A stretch of DNA of 64,000 bases from Magnolia sinica (taxonomy: Eukaryota; Streptophyta; Magnoliopsida; Magnoliales; Magnoliaceae), in contig NC_080589.1 of NCBI RefSeq assembly GCF_029962835.1, positions 22,244,586-22,308,585 on the forward strand, read 5' to 3'. The translations under genes were made by a program, and so were the position numbers. Below the pieces are notes generated by a model, which searched no databases, had not been told where the DNA came from, and saw only the letters and a list, made by a program, of their open reading frames with translations. This document shows positions 1 through 11,216 of the stretch, in pieces (the first letter of the stretch is position 1; each line of letters begins with the position of its first letter).

Positions 1-245
1 GCCCACCTTTCAGACTTATCCTCCAATGCTATTAACAATCAACGTGAAAGGGTTGTGATTGGTGACGCGTAACCGACGAATGCACAAGGGACAATCACAA
101 TATTTTCCTCAACCCTTATGATATGTGCAAGTCATCTTTTTACAGTGACAACAGATTCGAATCACTATCTTTTCTAACCAGAAGGGTGGGGTGTCCACTT
201 GCTTTGCCCTTCGGTTGCTCGCAACTTTGGCCAAAGAGGGGCATC
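1..245. other. Unassigned sequence
   Basis: No gene, repeat or RNA recognised. The short open frames here are frequent-start noise on both strands. Confidence 0.5.
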
Positions 246-815
246 TGTAAACACCCCACCCAGGATAACATCTTTAAAAAGGCTAAGACTGGCCAGGAAC
301 TATGATCACACCTTAAACCAAACCCTAATCCTAGCCTAAACTTAACCCTGTTACAAAAACCTCTAAACTTCCAAACCAAGACCCAAAACCTTGATCCAAA
401 TGTTCAATCCACACACAGCCCCCACCTATACCTTATACCACGACTAGAACCCGTTACCCAAGCCCCAACCAACCTGGCCCAGTCATCGGAAGCCACCATT
501 CGAACCAACACATCAGACAAAGCCCGCACACGAGAACTCGGCCCAAACAGAGCCCGGGCGGTAGTCTTCCTACCGTCGGCGGTACTCAGAGTGCAGCCAC
601 ATGCGGCTCGCGTGTGGACAGCTGTCCCAGCGTCCAAAAGTCAACTTTCTCTGGTATTTACCCTCCCCATCTTCACTATTTACCATTTTACCGGCCCCCA
701 AAGCCAATGGGAACACGTCACGTGGTACTCCTCTCCCCCTAGCCAATCGCAAGCCTCCATTTCCTAATTTTAACCCTTACCTACCCCCTATTTACAACAG
801 TGTCATTGGAGAAGG

Positions 816-825
816 CTATAAATAG
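816..825 (+). promoter_or_regulatory. LTR TATA box
   Basis: CTATAAATAG followed by CT-rich sequence. The same motif and downstream context occur in the related LTR at 4955-4964. Confidence 0.5.
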
Positions 826-1146
826 CTCTCTCCTCTTCTCATTTGAGTCATCCTCAATAAGCCACTTCACATTTCTAAGGCTAAGTGAGAAGGAAAGGGA
901 GAGAGTGAGGAAGAGAGTGAAGGAAAGGGAAGGAGCTCCCAAGCCTTCAGCGATCCAAAATTTCCAGCCATCCCGTAGCCTTCCTCTCAACCTTTCCAAT
1001 CCATAAATCTAGCCTAGATTGATCATGGTTCAATCCATACCTTAGCTCACTTAAAGATCAAACCAAAGATCCATTCATTTTACATACAAGCATTCACCAT
1101 GACATCTATTCCCTTCTCAACCCCCCTGCTCCTTTAGATTTCTAGT

Positions 1147-1325
1147 GAACGTATGCTCTATAACTTGCCGTACACCGGATCCTGTCACATCAGAAATTCC
1201 TAGTGTTCTAGTCTATTCTTCTTTACCTTTTTACATAAGCATCATTACATCCGCCTTCTAGACACGCCGTTGGACGTATGCTCTGTGGCTTGCTGAAGTC
1301 TTGGATCTTGCTACATCAGAAATTC
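1147..1325 (+). repeat. Tandem duplication inside the LTR
   Basis: A block opening GAACGTATGCTCT and closing CATCAGAAATTC recurs about 125 bp later as GGACGTATGCTCT...CATCAGAAATTC. The two units have diverged. Confidence 0.6.
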
Positions 1326-2461
1326 GCTTGTGTGCCTAGTCCCATCTCGACCACAGCATACATCATCCCTTGGGATTGTTTTACTACACTGAGTAGAGAC
1401 CATACATTTGTACGGGCAGAGAGGGTGCCTAAGACCTTCCCTCTTTGTAACCGAGGTCCCTTACCCATAATCCCGGATAGCAAACCAGGAGTCAAATCTA
1501 AAGGAGGGAAGTCTTCAGATTTCTCCGACTTTACGTATTCTGCAGTTTATACTCGGTGTTGGGTGACGGCTCGTACTATGTTGATCCCTTAATTTGGATC
1601 AAGGGACATTGGTAAGGAGCCGTCATATGCTGTAATGAGTCATATGATCTAGATAATGACTTGTGATATGACGCCGATTTCTTAGGTTCGCCAACCTGCT
1701 GTATGAACTGGAACTAATAATCACTTGACTAATCATGCATATCGTAGGAGATGTTGCGATTTGATATTGGAGTCGCTTGTAATGGAGTGTTGGCATTTGT
1801 GAAATAGGCATTAAAGTTACTTGTTAGGGAGTGTTGAATTTTAAGGAGCATGCATCACTTCATTATAACATTAATATACTTACTAACTATATTAGAAAAT
1901 TATTTGTTTGTTATACCATCATTACTTGCGCTTAATTTTGTTGGTAACATGTGTAACTTGCTTAGTACTTGTGCGTTAAAGGTAACAAGTTTAAGTGCAT
2001 TACATGTATGAATATGTATTTGTTGTGAACTTTTTATTTACTGAAATATCCCAAGTAACAATCTTGGGGATATGTCTTTACTATGTTGGCATTTGACGCA
2101 TCTTATTTGACACATGTAGATAATTCAGGAATATGACCAGTCGGTAGTGTGCTCGGGGCACCCAGTAAATCTCTAGCTTCTCCCCTCTTAGTAATTGTTT
2201 TTCTATTCCTATTGTAATTATTGTGGTTTATATAATTCTCACATGGGTAGTTACTACTTTTGGAACTGTAACTTTTGAGTGTTAGCCCTATATTTTCGAA
2301 CTTTGTTATCTCTACCATGTTTTAGTTCCGCTAAGTTGAAATGCGTTACTTTGATTATTTGTGTGTGAAATGAATGTGAATCTGAATGAGGACACATGAG
2401 TATTTTATTTAGTTAACACTCAGAAACTTCGGATTAGAGTTTATGTACTCGAGTGCCAATT

Positions 2462-2995
2462 TTTGGGACGTTACACCTTTGATGTGGATCGTTTATTGTG
2501 TCGGCCCCATCTTTAATGTGGGCCGTTCATCATGCAGAGCCCACCTTAATTGTGTGTCATTCATCATTAGGGGCCCACCTTTAATGTGCACAATTCATTA
2601 GGTAGGGCCCACTTTTGATGTTAGTCATCCATCATGTGGGGGCCATCTTCAATATCCACTGCGTATGATGTGGAGCCCACCTTTGATGTGGACTGTCCAT
2701 CATGTGGGCCCACCTCTGACGCGGGACCCACCTTGGATATGGGCCACTCACTATTAGGCCAACCTTTGATGTGGATATTCCATAATGCCGGGCCCACCTT
2801 GATGTGGATCATCCATCATGTGGGACCCACCATTATTAATTGTCCATCATGTGGGTCCCACCTTCAATGTGGTTGCCCCTCTCGTGGGGGTTCGCCTTGG
2901 ATGTGGGTCATTCATCATTAGAGGCAAACCTTTGATGTGGATCGTTCATCATATGGGGCCACCTCGATGTGGCCATCATCGTGTGGGGCCTATTA
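2462..2995. repeat. Degenerate ~38-bp tandem array
   Basis: About fourteen imperfect units of the form GGGCCCACCTTTGATGTGG followed by ATCRTTCATCATGTG. Unit length varies by a few bases and divergence between units is high. Both strands stay partly open, giving low-complexity reading frames that I do not call genes. The array starts at the end of the preceding LTR. Its units resemble the termini of the palindromic elements elsewhere in the window (CCCACCATGATGTATGTG). Confidence 0.7.
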
Positions 2996-4335
2996 AATCA
3001 TTTACCCATTCATTAAATGAATTTCTAATTTTATGAACTTCAAAAGGGTTTGTGGCCACATAAAGGATATTCCCTTAAATAATTTACTTTGTTGCTATGT
3101 CACCAATGCAAATGAAGGAAATAAGTTACTCTTGGAAGTTGAAAAGCAATAAAAAATAAGTTACTTAAAAAAACAACTTAAATTTAATAACAAACTAATT
3201 TATTTAAGAAAAGTAACTTATTTAAGTTTAAAAAGTTATTTGATAGCATCCAAGCAGGTTCTTATTAGGGCCCATTTGGGTGGTAACTTACTTCAAATAA
3301 ACTATTTATGACTCTGAGTAGCTTATCTTGATTTTTAATTATTAAATAGATGTTTGTTAAACAACATGCTTATTAACTAAGAAATAGATAAGCATGCTTG
3401 GTTCCCAACATTAATTAGTAGCTTCTCCATTACTCTATTTTTTTTTAAAAAAAAATCCTTTTTCTTTTGAAAAACAAGTTATGTAACCTACAATGAATAA
3501 AAGCTAACATGTGCATCAATTCCAACTGTATAGATTGTGCAACCATCACCCGGTTGCTTTGATAGGCAGCCCTCCATGCATAGGCCATAAATTAAAAGGT
3601 TGAGATTGTTCTATTAAGATTTTTATTTGAGGCAACGTGGAAAAATATATCAATGGTCTTGATTACCCAACAACCGAAAACCCATGTATATTGTGCAAAG
3701 ATGCCGGCACGTAACATATGTTTCCTCGTACAATGAGAAACCATAGGACATCGATTGGAGGATACAGAGAATATACACAGGCTTCTTTGAGCAAATGGGG
3801 CCATAGACGGTTAGACGTACAAAAATGTCCATTTGCTTTTGGCATTATACACCGCATAGGCATATATTTCAATTATTTTTTAAAAACTATAATACATATT
3901 TTCAAAATCTTTTTCATTTTTGACAGTATTTTTCAGATAATACTTGGCAAAAAACCTCATATTCTAAAATTCTCCCCAAAAATTTGCTTGCCAAAGAAAC
4001 TGAAAAGGAGATGTTACATGTGTGACATGTGACACAAATGTGACATACCAAAGTCAAGCACTATACATGTGCAAATGGGCCGCACTCAAAACATTCTATA
4101 TGCATTAATGTGGACGTGCATCATAAATTCTACAAATGCTCCTATCCATGTTAAGCTCTTTACACACACCCCAAGTTATCCTTACTTCCCTCTTCATGAA
4201 TAGAATAATACTCCAAGATAACATGATCTAAATAGCATATATGTTATTTATAGTAAATTAGGTATGAAGCCCACTATGATATATGTGTTTAGTGCCATCT
4301 ATCCATTTTTTCAGCTCATTTTATGACATGTGTCC
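2996..4335. other. AT-rich intergenic DNA with a MITE relic
   Basis: 3118-3290 has AAGTAACTTATTT repeats ending at GGGCCCATTTGGG. This matches the style of the MITE pair at 14421-14903. Nothing else is recognised; the open frames at 3592-4032 overlap each other on both strands and look like noise. Confidence 0.4.
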
Positions 4336-5285
4336 TGTAGACACCCCACCCCAGGCTGATAAACTGATTGAGTTTGAACTGATGGATAGTAAACCAAACC
4401 CCAATCCTAAACCCTAAATTCAACCCATTCAACCTAGTAAACCCAGTCAATCCAGTCATTCTAACCTTAAACCTTAAGAATCTAAAATCCTAGAACCTTG
4501 AGTCAGCTGAGCGAGTCAACTCACCTTGTCAACCTACCCAATCCAACAACCCAATCAACTTACCTAGTTAAGCCCAAAACCAAACCCAATTGAAGAAATA
4601 GGCAAAACCTCAAAGTAGCAACTTTCACAGTAAAACTTCCACACACTTGGAGGAGGTTGCATGCCAAAGCAATGAGTCCAAATGGGGATTGGCAGCAACC
4701 AGATTACCGCCAGCCGTGTGACACTCCCCTTTTTGGGGTGGCATCCCTCAAGCATGTGCAATCACTCCTTTTCAGACCTTAAGTGTGCGATTGAGGTGTA
4801 TTTATTCCGATGCCCATCTCATTACCTAAAATTACACTTTTATCACCTCATCCAACCCATGCGATGATGCCATATAGTAATCTCCAATCCTAACCCTTCA
4901 AACACCTTTTGCCCTTAGTATTACCAGCAATTACCAGAAAATCAAGTTTGAAGACTATAAATAGCCCCCTCTCTCTTCTTCTCATTTCAAGCATTAGGAA
5001 TTCAGAGGGAGTCCCCCATTACATCTAGTAGGTCCTGATCCATTACTCCGCCAAGGAGAGTAAGAGTGAAAGTGAGAGACTCCAGCCCTGGTTTAGCCTA
5101 CCGTAGCTAGAGTCCAACCCTCCTGAGCCACTCGATCTAGCTTTACGATATTACCGTCCATCCAACCATTTAAGCTTTAATCAATTTCATCAAATCGGAG
5201 CATTAGTATTGTGCAATATCTATTCCCTTCTCAATCCTTTTCTCCATATATACATCAACATTACATTGCATTTCATTCAATTTTG
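4336..5285 (+). repeat. 5' part of a second gypsy-like LTR
   Basis: Starts TGTAGACACCCCACCCC, has CTATAAATAG at 4955-4964, then CT-rich sequence. The layout matches the LTR at 246. It stops where a palindromic-family arm begins (about 5286), so it is truncated there. Confidence 0.45.
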
Positions 5286-5586
5286 GGCTCATGCCCTAAA
5301 ATGACTGAGAAAAATGGATGGACGAGGATAATGACACATATCATGGTGGCCCCCACAGTTTAACTCAACATGCTTAGCACACAATCTGTCGTACGGATAG
5401 CAAAAAGAAAGAATGAAAATTTTAAAAAAAAGAAGACAAGTTGACCCAGCACGTTGGTCACAACTTTTAAGAAAAACGGGTGAGTAAGATAAAAAAGAGT
5501 AAAGCCTGTATTTAACATACACCTGTGGCTAACCTGATTAGCGACCGGCCTTTACATCAGGGAATTTCATGATGAGACCCACCTGT
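5286..5586. mobile_element. One arm of the palindromic GGCCCAC family, then unassigned DNA
   Basis: 5286-5352 (GGGCTCATGCCCTAAAATGA to CATATCATGGTGGCCCCC) matches the right arm of the elements at 13379 and 51277. The left arm is absent, so this copy is truncated. The rest up to 5586 is unassigned. Confidence 0.55.
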
Positions 5587-5734
5587 TGAATGGTTAAGAT
5601 TACCACAGGTGTGCACATGAACCATGAATCACCTGTTGAATCTGCCTTTTCAGGCACTCTAACAAAACAGGAAAACAAGTAGGACTGTTCTCGAGGTGAC
5701 CCAGACCATTCATCTGATGGGCCTCGCATGTTAT
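5587..5734 (+). repeat. 148-bp direct repeat, left copy, flanking Copia-1
   Basis: Begins TGAATGGTTAAGATTACC and ends GGGCCTCGCATGTTAT. By eye it is identical at every base to 12069-12216. The two copies lie immediately outside the two ends of Copia-1 and have the same orientation. LTR-retrotransposon target duplications are normally about 5 bp. Confidence 0.9.
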
Positions 5735-6517
5735 AAATGAAAATTCAATTTTTCAAAATTTTGGGATTTTTCCGCCAAAATACCTTTTTGAATTTTTAAA
5801 TTAAAAAGTGCGGTGTGTGTGCTTTGTCCCACATCGGAAATACAGAGAAAACTTTTGTGGTTTATATGAGATGTTGAGAAGGGTATTCTTACTTGGAGCT
5901 TTTTTGGAAGAGATGAAACCTGGTTGCGTGTTCCAGTTGCATGTTCCAGTGCGCCGCGCTCGGGCACGGGCATGGGCGTGGGCGGTGAGGCAGTGTAGTT
6001 GTAGTGGCGCTAGATGGGGTACTTTGCACTTCGCACGTGCGCATCGTGTCGCAGAGTGGTCGCTCCTCACGAATCGGGCGCGAACTCGTGCGATCTCGGT
6101 GAGCCGAGTTTTATAGGTGATCGAGAACGGTAGGATCTTAAATCCGAAACGCCGGCCGTTTCTTAAACGGATAACTACCTTAAAAGCCACAACGGTCCGA
6201 AAACGGACGCCAGGATGATCCAACTATCGGATCTACGATCTAATGACCAAACGCCTCGAGATTAATGGACAACGGCGAGAAATGTTTTCAAACGTTCCGG
6301 ACCATTGAATACCACACAACAACGGGTCTAAACCTGAAGCCTATATAAACCGGACCATTCCACGATTTCATCATCTCCACACACCATCTCCCCATCAAAT
6401 CGATACGGTCCATAGCTTCATATTAGAATACTTTGTCATCTCCATAGTCTAAGTCTGCGTCAGAATAAATCGATTGCGTTAGAATTGTTCCATAGTGGAC
6501 CTATCGTGATTGCTGCA
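5735..6517 (+). repeat. Copia-1 5' LTR, truncated at its 5' end
   Basis: Aligns with 11217-12064 from AAATTCAA...CCCGCC onward, sharing AAAAAGTGCGGTGTGTGTGC and ATCGATACGGTCCATAGC. A TATA-like CTATATAAACC is near 6340. The TGTTGAAAATCAGTGG start seen in the 3' LTR is missing. The border between LTR and leader could not be fixed, because the other LTR ends early. Confidence 0.8.
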
Positions 6518-6938
6518 CGGATCCGGATAAGGCTTGTCTTATCCTGGAAGCAATTCCCCTATAACCATCAGCGATTGATAAGGGGGCGAATCACGCTTTA
6601 AGGACGGCGTATTTTATACGTGATTCACCCTAGTGATAATTTTATTTTATTATTTATTTTCGGTGTATCCAAAAGTAGTTTTTATAACAATCTTAAAGCG
6701 TGATTATGGACACCGAAAGTGTTGCATCAATCAAACCGATGAACCAGGATCTGGATCCGATTGGACCCATTCGATGGTTCAAATTTCACTAGATGGTAGG
6801 ACAAGTTGAAATTCTGACCACTCGAAGATCTTCTACATCTTGGACCCGACTCTCCAACCTCTGCTTGAAGCAAAGGACACCGACACTCGAGCAGATCGCT
6901 GCTAGGATCAAGCGACAAGAAGATGAACTTACCGTGTC
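6518..6938 (+). pseudogene. Copia-1 leader and broken gag N-terminus
   Basis: After the shared LTR part comes a leader with a hairpin-like GGATAAGGCTTGTCTTATCC. A candidate gag start ATG is at 6706 (M-D-T-E-S-V). That frame stops after about 28 codons. Copia-like gag residues (F-D-G-S-N-F-T-R-W) continue in another frame near 6770 and in a third further on. The gag N-terminus is therefore disrupted by at least one frameshift before the long frame from 6939. No clear primer-binding site was identified. Confidence 0.65.
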
Positions 6939-8021
6939 GTGGCCACATCCTCAATGCTTTTCTCTGATCGTTTGTATGATTTGTACATGGGGACCACATT
7001 AGTGAAAGAAATTTGGAGCGCGCTGGAATACAAATACAAGGCTGAAGAGGAAGGTACACAGAAATTTCTAATTGCCAGGTATTTTGACTTCACGATGGTA
7101 GACAATATACCGCTGCTTGCCCAAATCCAAGAACTGCAACTTATTGTAAACAAAATAAAGGCCATAAAAATTGATCTTCTTGAATCCTTTCAAGTCGGAG
7201 CTATAATCCCAAAATTGCCTCCGAGTTGGAAAGACTACAGGAAGAAACTACTATATAAATCTGAAAAGTTCACCCTAGAACAAATCCAGAAGCATCTTCG
7301 TATTGAAGAAGAATCTCGTAACCGAGACAAAAAGGATGACGCTAATGGTGCATCCTCATCCAAGGTGAACGCAGTAGAAAAGACATCCCAAAATAATACC
7401 TATGAGAAAGCTGATTCCCTTAAACCTAACAAAGATCAAGGGAAATTCAAGAAAACCCAAAAGAAGAAAAACGGCAAACCTAAGGGAGCTTGCTATGTCT
7501 GTGGCAAGACCGGACATTTCGCCCGAGTCTGTAGGGACCGAAAAAAGCCTAAGAAAGAGGCTAATGCAGTAGACGATGAAATTGTAGCCATGGTCACAGA
7601 AGTGAACCTAGTTCAAGAGAAAATCCCTGGTTGGTGGTACGATACAGGTGCCACAGTCCATGTATGCAATGATCGATCTGCTTTCAAAACCTATGAAAAT
7701 GAGACCAATGGTCAAGAGGTTCAAATGGGAAATGAAGGACGATCGAAAGTTGTAGGCAAAGGAACCGTGGAATTACTCTTTACCTCTGGAAAGAAGGTAA
7801 TCCTGACCAACGTACTGCATGTCCCAGACATAAGGAGGAATCTTGTCTCAGGGGATCTCTTGAGCAAGCCTGGGATTAGGGTTGTGTTTGAATCAGGCAA
7901 GCTGATCTTGTCTAAGAATGAGAACTTTGTGGGTAAGGGATACGCTTGTAATGGGATGATCAAACTCTCTTTAAATGAAAAGAATTCTTCTGCTTACATG
8001 ATTGAGTCTGTAACACTATGA
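6939..8021 (+). pseudogene. Copia-1 gag and protease section
   Basis: This 360-codon frame encodes most of the nucleocapsid-type gag and the aspartic protease. Residues 1-130 have the helical copia gag pattern (UBN2-like by family knowledge). A CCHC zinc knuckle, C-Y-V-C-G-K-T-G-H-F-A-R-V-C, starts at residue 185 after a lysine-rich stretch and would bind the element RNA. The protease active site is W-W-Y-D-T-G-A-T-V-H, with its catalytic aspartate at residue 235, and looks intact. The frame ends at TGA 8019-8021, exactly where the pre-integrase domain would start with W-H-G-R; a TGG-to-TGA change explains it. Translation resumes in the same frame. Confidence 0.88.
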
Positions 8022-8275
8022 CATGGTAGACTAGCCCATATTGGCTACAGTACCATAAAACTCATGGCTAAGAACGGCCTAATATCATACAATGATAGTG
8101 ACAAAGATAAATGTGAAGTATACATACGGTCTAAAATAATAAAGAAACCATTCCCTAGCGTTGAGAGATCCTCTCAAATATTAGACCTAGTGCATACTGA
8201 CATATGTGAACTAAACGGCGTTCTTACCCGTGGAGGTAAAAGGTACTTTATAACATTTATAGATGATTGTTCAAG

Positions 8276-8323
<48 letters not shown>

Positions 8324-8948
8324 GTTAAAATCGAAAGATGAAGCATTTAATGCATTCAAAATCTATAAAGTTGAAGTAGAAAATCAATTAGATAAAAATA
8401 TTAAAATCCTTCGTAGTGATCGAGGAGGAGAATATTTCTCTAATGAATTTTCTAACTATTGTGAAGAACACGGCATAATACATCAGTGCACAGCACCTTA
8501 TACACCACAACAAAATGGTGTAGCAGAGAGAAAAAATAGGACGTTAGTAGAAATGGTCAACTCAATGCTAATACAAGCACAGTTGCCATTAAACCTATGG
8601 GGAGAAGCGCTGTTAGCTGCATGTCATGTTTTAAACCGAATTCCTTCTAAGAAAATCAAGACCTCTCCATACGAAATATGGAAAGGAAGAAAACCAAACA
8701 TAGGGTATCTTAGAGTGTGGGGGTGTCTTGCATATTGCAAAACTCCAGAACCTAAAAGAACTAAATTAGGACCAAGAGCTATCAAGTGCATCCTTGTAGG
8801 ATATGCACAACATAGTAAGGCCTATAGACTTCTAGACTTAGACTCCAATGTAATCATAGAGTCTAGAGATGTAGAGTTCTTTGAGAATTCTGTATTCACG
8901 GAGAAAAAGAATGCTGAGATTCAATCTCCTAATGAAACTATAAAATAA
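8022..8948 (+). pseudogene. Copia-1 pre-integrase and integrase section
   Basis: In frame with gag. The zinc-binding H-H-C-C region is damaged: after L-A-H-I-G the expected final C-x2-C reads C-E-V-Y. The DDE core shows the first aspartate in V-H-T-D-I-C, the second in L-R-S-D-R-G-G-E-Y and the glutamate in N-G-V-A-E-R-K-N. All three are present. Between the first and second acidic residues a (TA)n microsatellite has expanded in frame, giving an isoleucine-tyrosine run after C-S-R-Y-V. The section ends at TAA 8946-8948 in the linker before reverse transcriptase. Integrase inserts the cDNA into chromosomes; this copy is unlikely to be functional. Confidence 0.9.
8281..8321 (+). repeat. (TA)n microsatellite within integrase codons
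   Basis: About 20 TA units lie between the codons for C-S-R-Y-V-Y and L-L-K-S-K-D. The frame is kept on both sides. Confidence 0.95.
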
Positions 8949-10661
8949 ACACAAATAGAAGAGAATACTTCTAGTGAACCTCGTAGGAGTCAAAGAGAAA
9001 GAGTAGAAAAGAGTCTTGATCCTGATCAAATAAACTCTCAACGACTCTCTTTTCATCTAGTTGAGGGTGATAGAGAGAAGGTGATTAGGAAAATACCTAT
9101 GGTTTTGACTATAGAAGATGAACCTAAAACCTTTAGTGAAGCTATGTCTTCAAGAGACTCCGCTTTTTGGAAAGAAGCCATTAATGATGAAATGGATTCT
9201 ATAATATCTAACCAAACATGGGAATTGGTAGATCTACCTCCAGGTTCTAAACCAATAGGTTGTAAGTGGGTATTTAAGAAAAAATATCACACAAATGGTA
9301 CAATTCAAACTTTTAAAGCAAGATTAGTTGCTAAAGGTTTTCGACAGAAGGATGGAATTGATTATTTTGACACTTATTCACCAGTAGCTCGAATAACATC
9401 GATTAGGATCTTATTCGCTCTTGCTTCCATACATCATCTTCATATCCATCAAATGGACGTGAAGACAGCATTCCTAAATGGTGATCTCGATGAGGAGGTT
9501 TACATGGAGCAACCAGAAGGGTTTGTTCTACCAGGAAATGAAAGAAAAGTATGTAGACTTGTTAAGTCTTTGTATGGATTAAAACAAGCACCAAAACAGT
9601 GGCATGATAAATTTGATTCTAAAGTTCTGTCTTATGGTTTTGAACACAATATTGCTGATAAATGCATATATTCAAAAGTATGTAATGATTATGTTATAAT
9701 CATATGCTTGTATGTAGATGATATGTTAATAATCAGTAATAAAATGGAAGGGGTAACTGAAACCAAAAAGTTTCTCTCTTCAGTTTTCAAAATGAAAGAT
9801 CTTGGACAAGTGGATACCATATTAGGTATCAAAGTTAAAAAACATAGTGGGGGTTTTGCATTATGCCAGTCTCATTATATTGAGAAAATAATAAACAAGT
9901 TTAATCACTTGAAAATTAAAGAGGCAAAGACCCCGTTTGATCCAAGTATCAAGTTAAAAGAAAACAGTGGAAGAGCAGTTGCACAACTAGAGTATGCTAG
10001 TGCTATAGGTAGTCTTATGTATGCGATGCAATGCACAAGACCGGATATAGCATACGCTGTGAGTAAACTAAGTAGGTTTACAAGTAATCCAAGTGTTGAA
10101 CACTGGAAAGCAATTAGTAGAGTTCTAGGTTATCTTAAAGAAACCAAAGAACTAGGGCTATTTTACTCAGAATTTTCAGCAGTATTGGAAGGATATACCG
10201 ATGCAAGTTGGATATCGAGTGCAGGGGACAACAAGTCCACTACAGGGTGGATATTCACCCTAGGAGGTGCAGCTGTATCTTGGGGATCCAAGAAATAAAC
10301 TTGCATAACGCACTCAACTATGGAATCTGAGTTCATAGCTTTAGCTGCTACAGGCAAAGAGGCTGAGTGGTTAAGGGATCTTCTTTTAGAAATCCCATTT
10401 TATGCGAAGCCTATACCGGCTGTTTCACTTCATTGTGATAGTGAAGCTACTCTAGCAAGAGCCTATAGTGGTACCTATAATGGGAAGTCCAGGCACATAA
10501 GTTTGCGACATGACTATGTAAGACAATTGATTCAAGATGGAATCATTGCGATCTCATATGTAAAATCAAGTAATAACTTGGCTGATCCTTTTACTAAACC
10601 TCTAACGAGAGAGGTAGTAAGGACAACATCTAGAGGGATGAGGTTGAAACTCTTTACTTAA
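8949..10661 (+). pseudogene. Copia-1 reverse transcriptase and RNase H section
   Basis: In the same frame as gag and integrase. Reverse transcriptase runs from about 9160, with K-A-R-L-V-A-K-G-F, the catalytic D of [11 protein letters not shown] and an intact Y-V-D-D-M box near 9712. It is followed by [15 protein letters not shown] and the RNase H region (Y-T-D-A-S-W, then E-S-E-F-I-A and C-D-S-E-A-T). A TAA at 10296-10298 splits RNase H directly after W-G-S-K-K; a CAA-to-TAA change explains it. The frame ends naturally at 10659-10661. The catalytic motifs are intact, so the section is recently decayed. Confidence 0.92.
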
Positions 10662-11216
10662 AGTTTCACCAGTGAAAGAAACCCAACCCTAAATTAGAAA
10701 ATCTCTAAATATTGGGTTTAATGGGTAACAACAATTCACTGATAAGTGAAAAGTTTCAGCACTAAATAAATAAAAAACCTCATCCAAGATGATAGTGCTG
10801 GCCGTTATAAAGAGGGATGAGTATTGAACTCTTAATGAAATCCAGTCAAACAAGACAAGTGTTTTAAACGGAAACACTGGAAGGATTTCACCTATGTGAA
10901 CGTAGAAGTGGTGCCGCTTCTCATGAGACTTAGAGTTATCTCGGGATCGTTCATGAAACAGGATAAGCACATGGCCATTAAAAGTGCTAAGCGAGATTAT
11001 AAAGGAACACCTAACGCATAAGCTATTATGTGTGTAGTATTTTCGGTTATATCATAAAGGAATAACTGGTTCAATGCTGCGGCAACCAGAAATTTCGAAA
11101 TAACTTTAAAATGCTTACACTAAGGAAAGATTCAAATCGCAAGATATCTTTCTTTATGCATAATAACTATTATTATTCTGGCAGAGTTTTCATTATTTTA
11201 AAAACCAGTGGGGGAT
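10662..11216 (+). other. Copia-1 3' untranslated region and polypurine tract
   Basis: No coding signal. AGTGGGGGAT, directly before the TGTTGAAAATC start of the 3' LTR at 11217, is the polypurine tract that primes plus-strand synthesis. Confidence 0.8.

Larger units (their letters stand above)
246..2475 (+). repeat. Putative long gypsy-type LTR (solo or partial)
   Basis: The stretch opens with TGTAAACACCCCACCC and closes with GGGACGTTACA, so it has TG...CA ends. A TATA box CTATAAATAG lies about 570 bp in, followed by pyrimidine-rich, leader-like sequence. A related but diverged copy begins at 4336 with TGTAGACACCCCACCC and has the same TATA box about 620 bp in. The ~2.2 kb length and general style resemble LTRs of Del/Tekay-type Ty3 elements (family knowledge). 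The 5 bp outside each end (gcatc and ccttt) do not match, so no target duplication is visible. No gag or pol lies between this copy and the 4336 copy, so they need not belong to one element. The far boundary is the least certain part. Confidence 0.45.

Noticed and set aside
2634-2921. Open frames on both strands of the tandem array, with cysteine- and proline-rich repeats
   Set aside because: They follow the repeat unit in several frames and both strands at once; low-complexity shadow of the array.
2462-2995. CRISPR-like array
   Set aside because: No constant repeat with variable spacers; units are degenerate and contiguous in a plant genome.
246-5285. A complete gypsy element bounded by the two related LTRs
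   Set aside because: No gag, pol, primer site or polypurine tract between them, and the tandem array and MITE relic fill the gap.
5801-6223. 140-codon minus-strand frame in the Copia-1 5' LTR
   Set aside because: Arises from GC-rich LTR sequence; the matching region in the other LTR gives different, broken frames.
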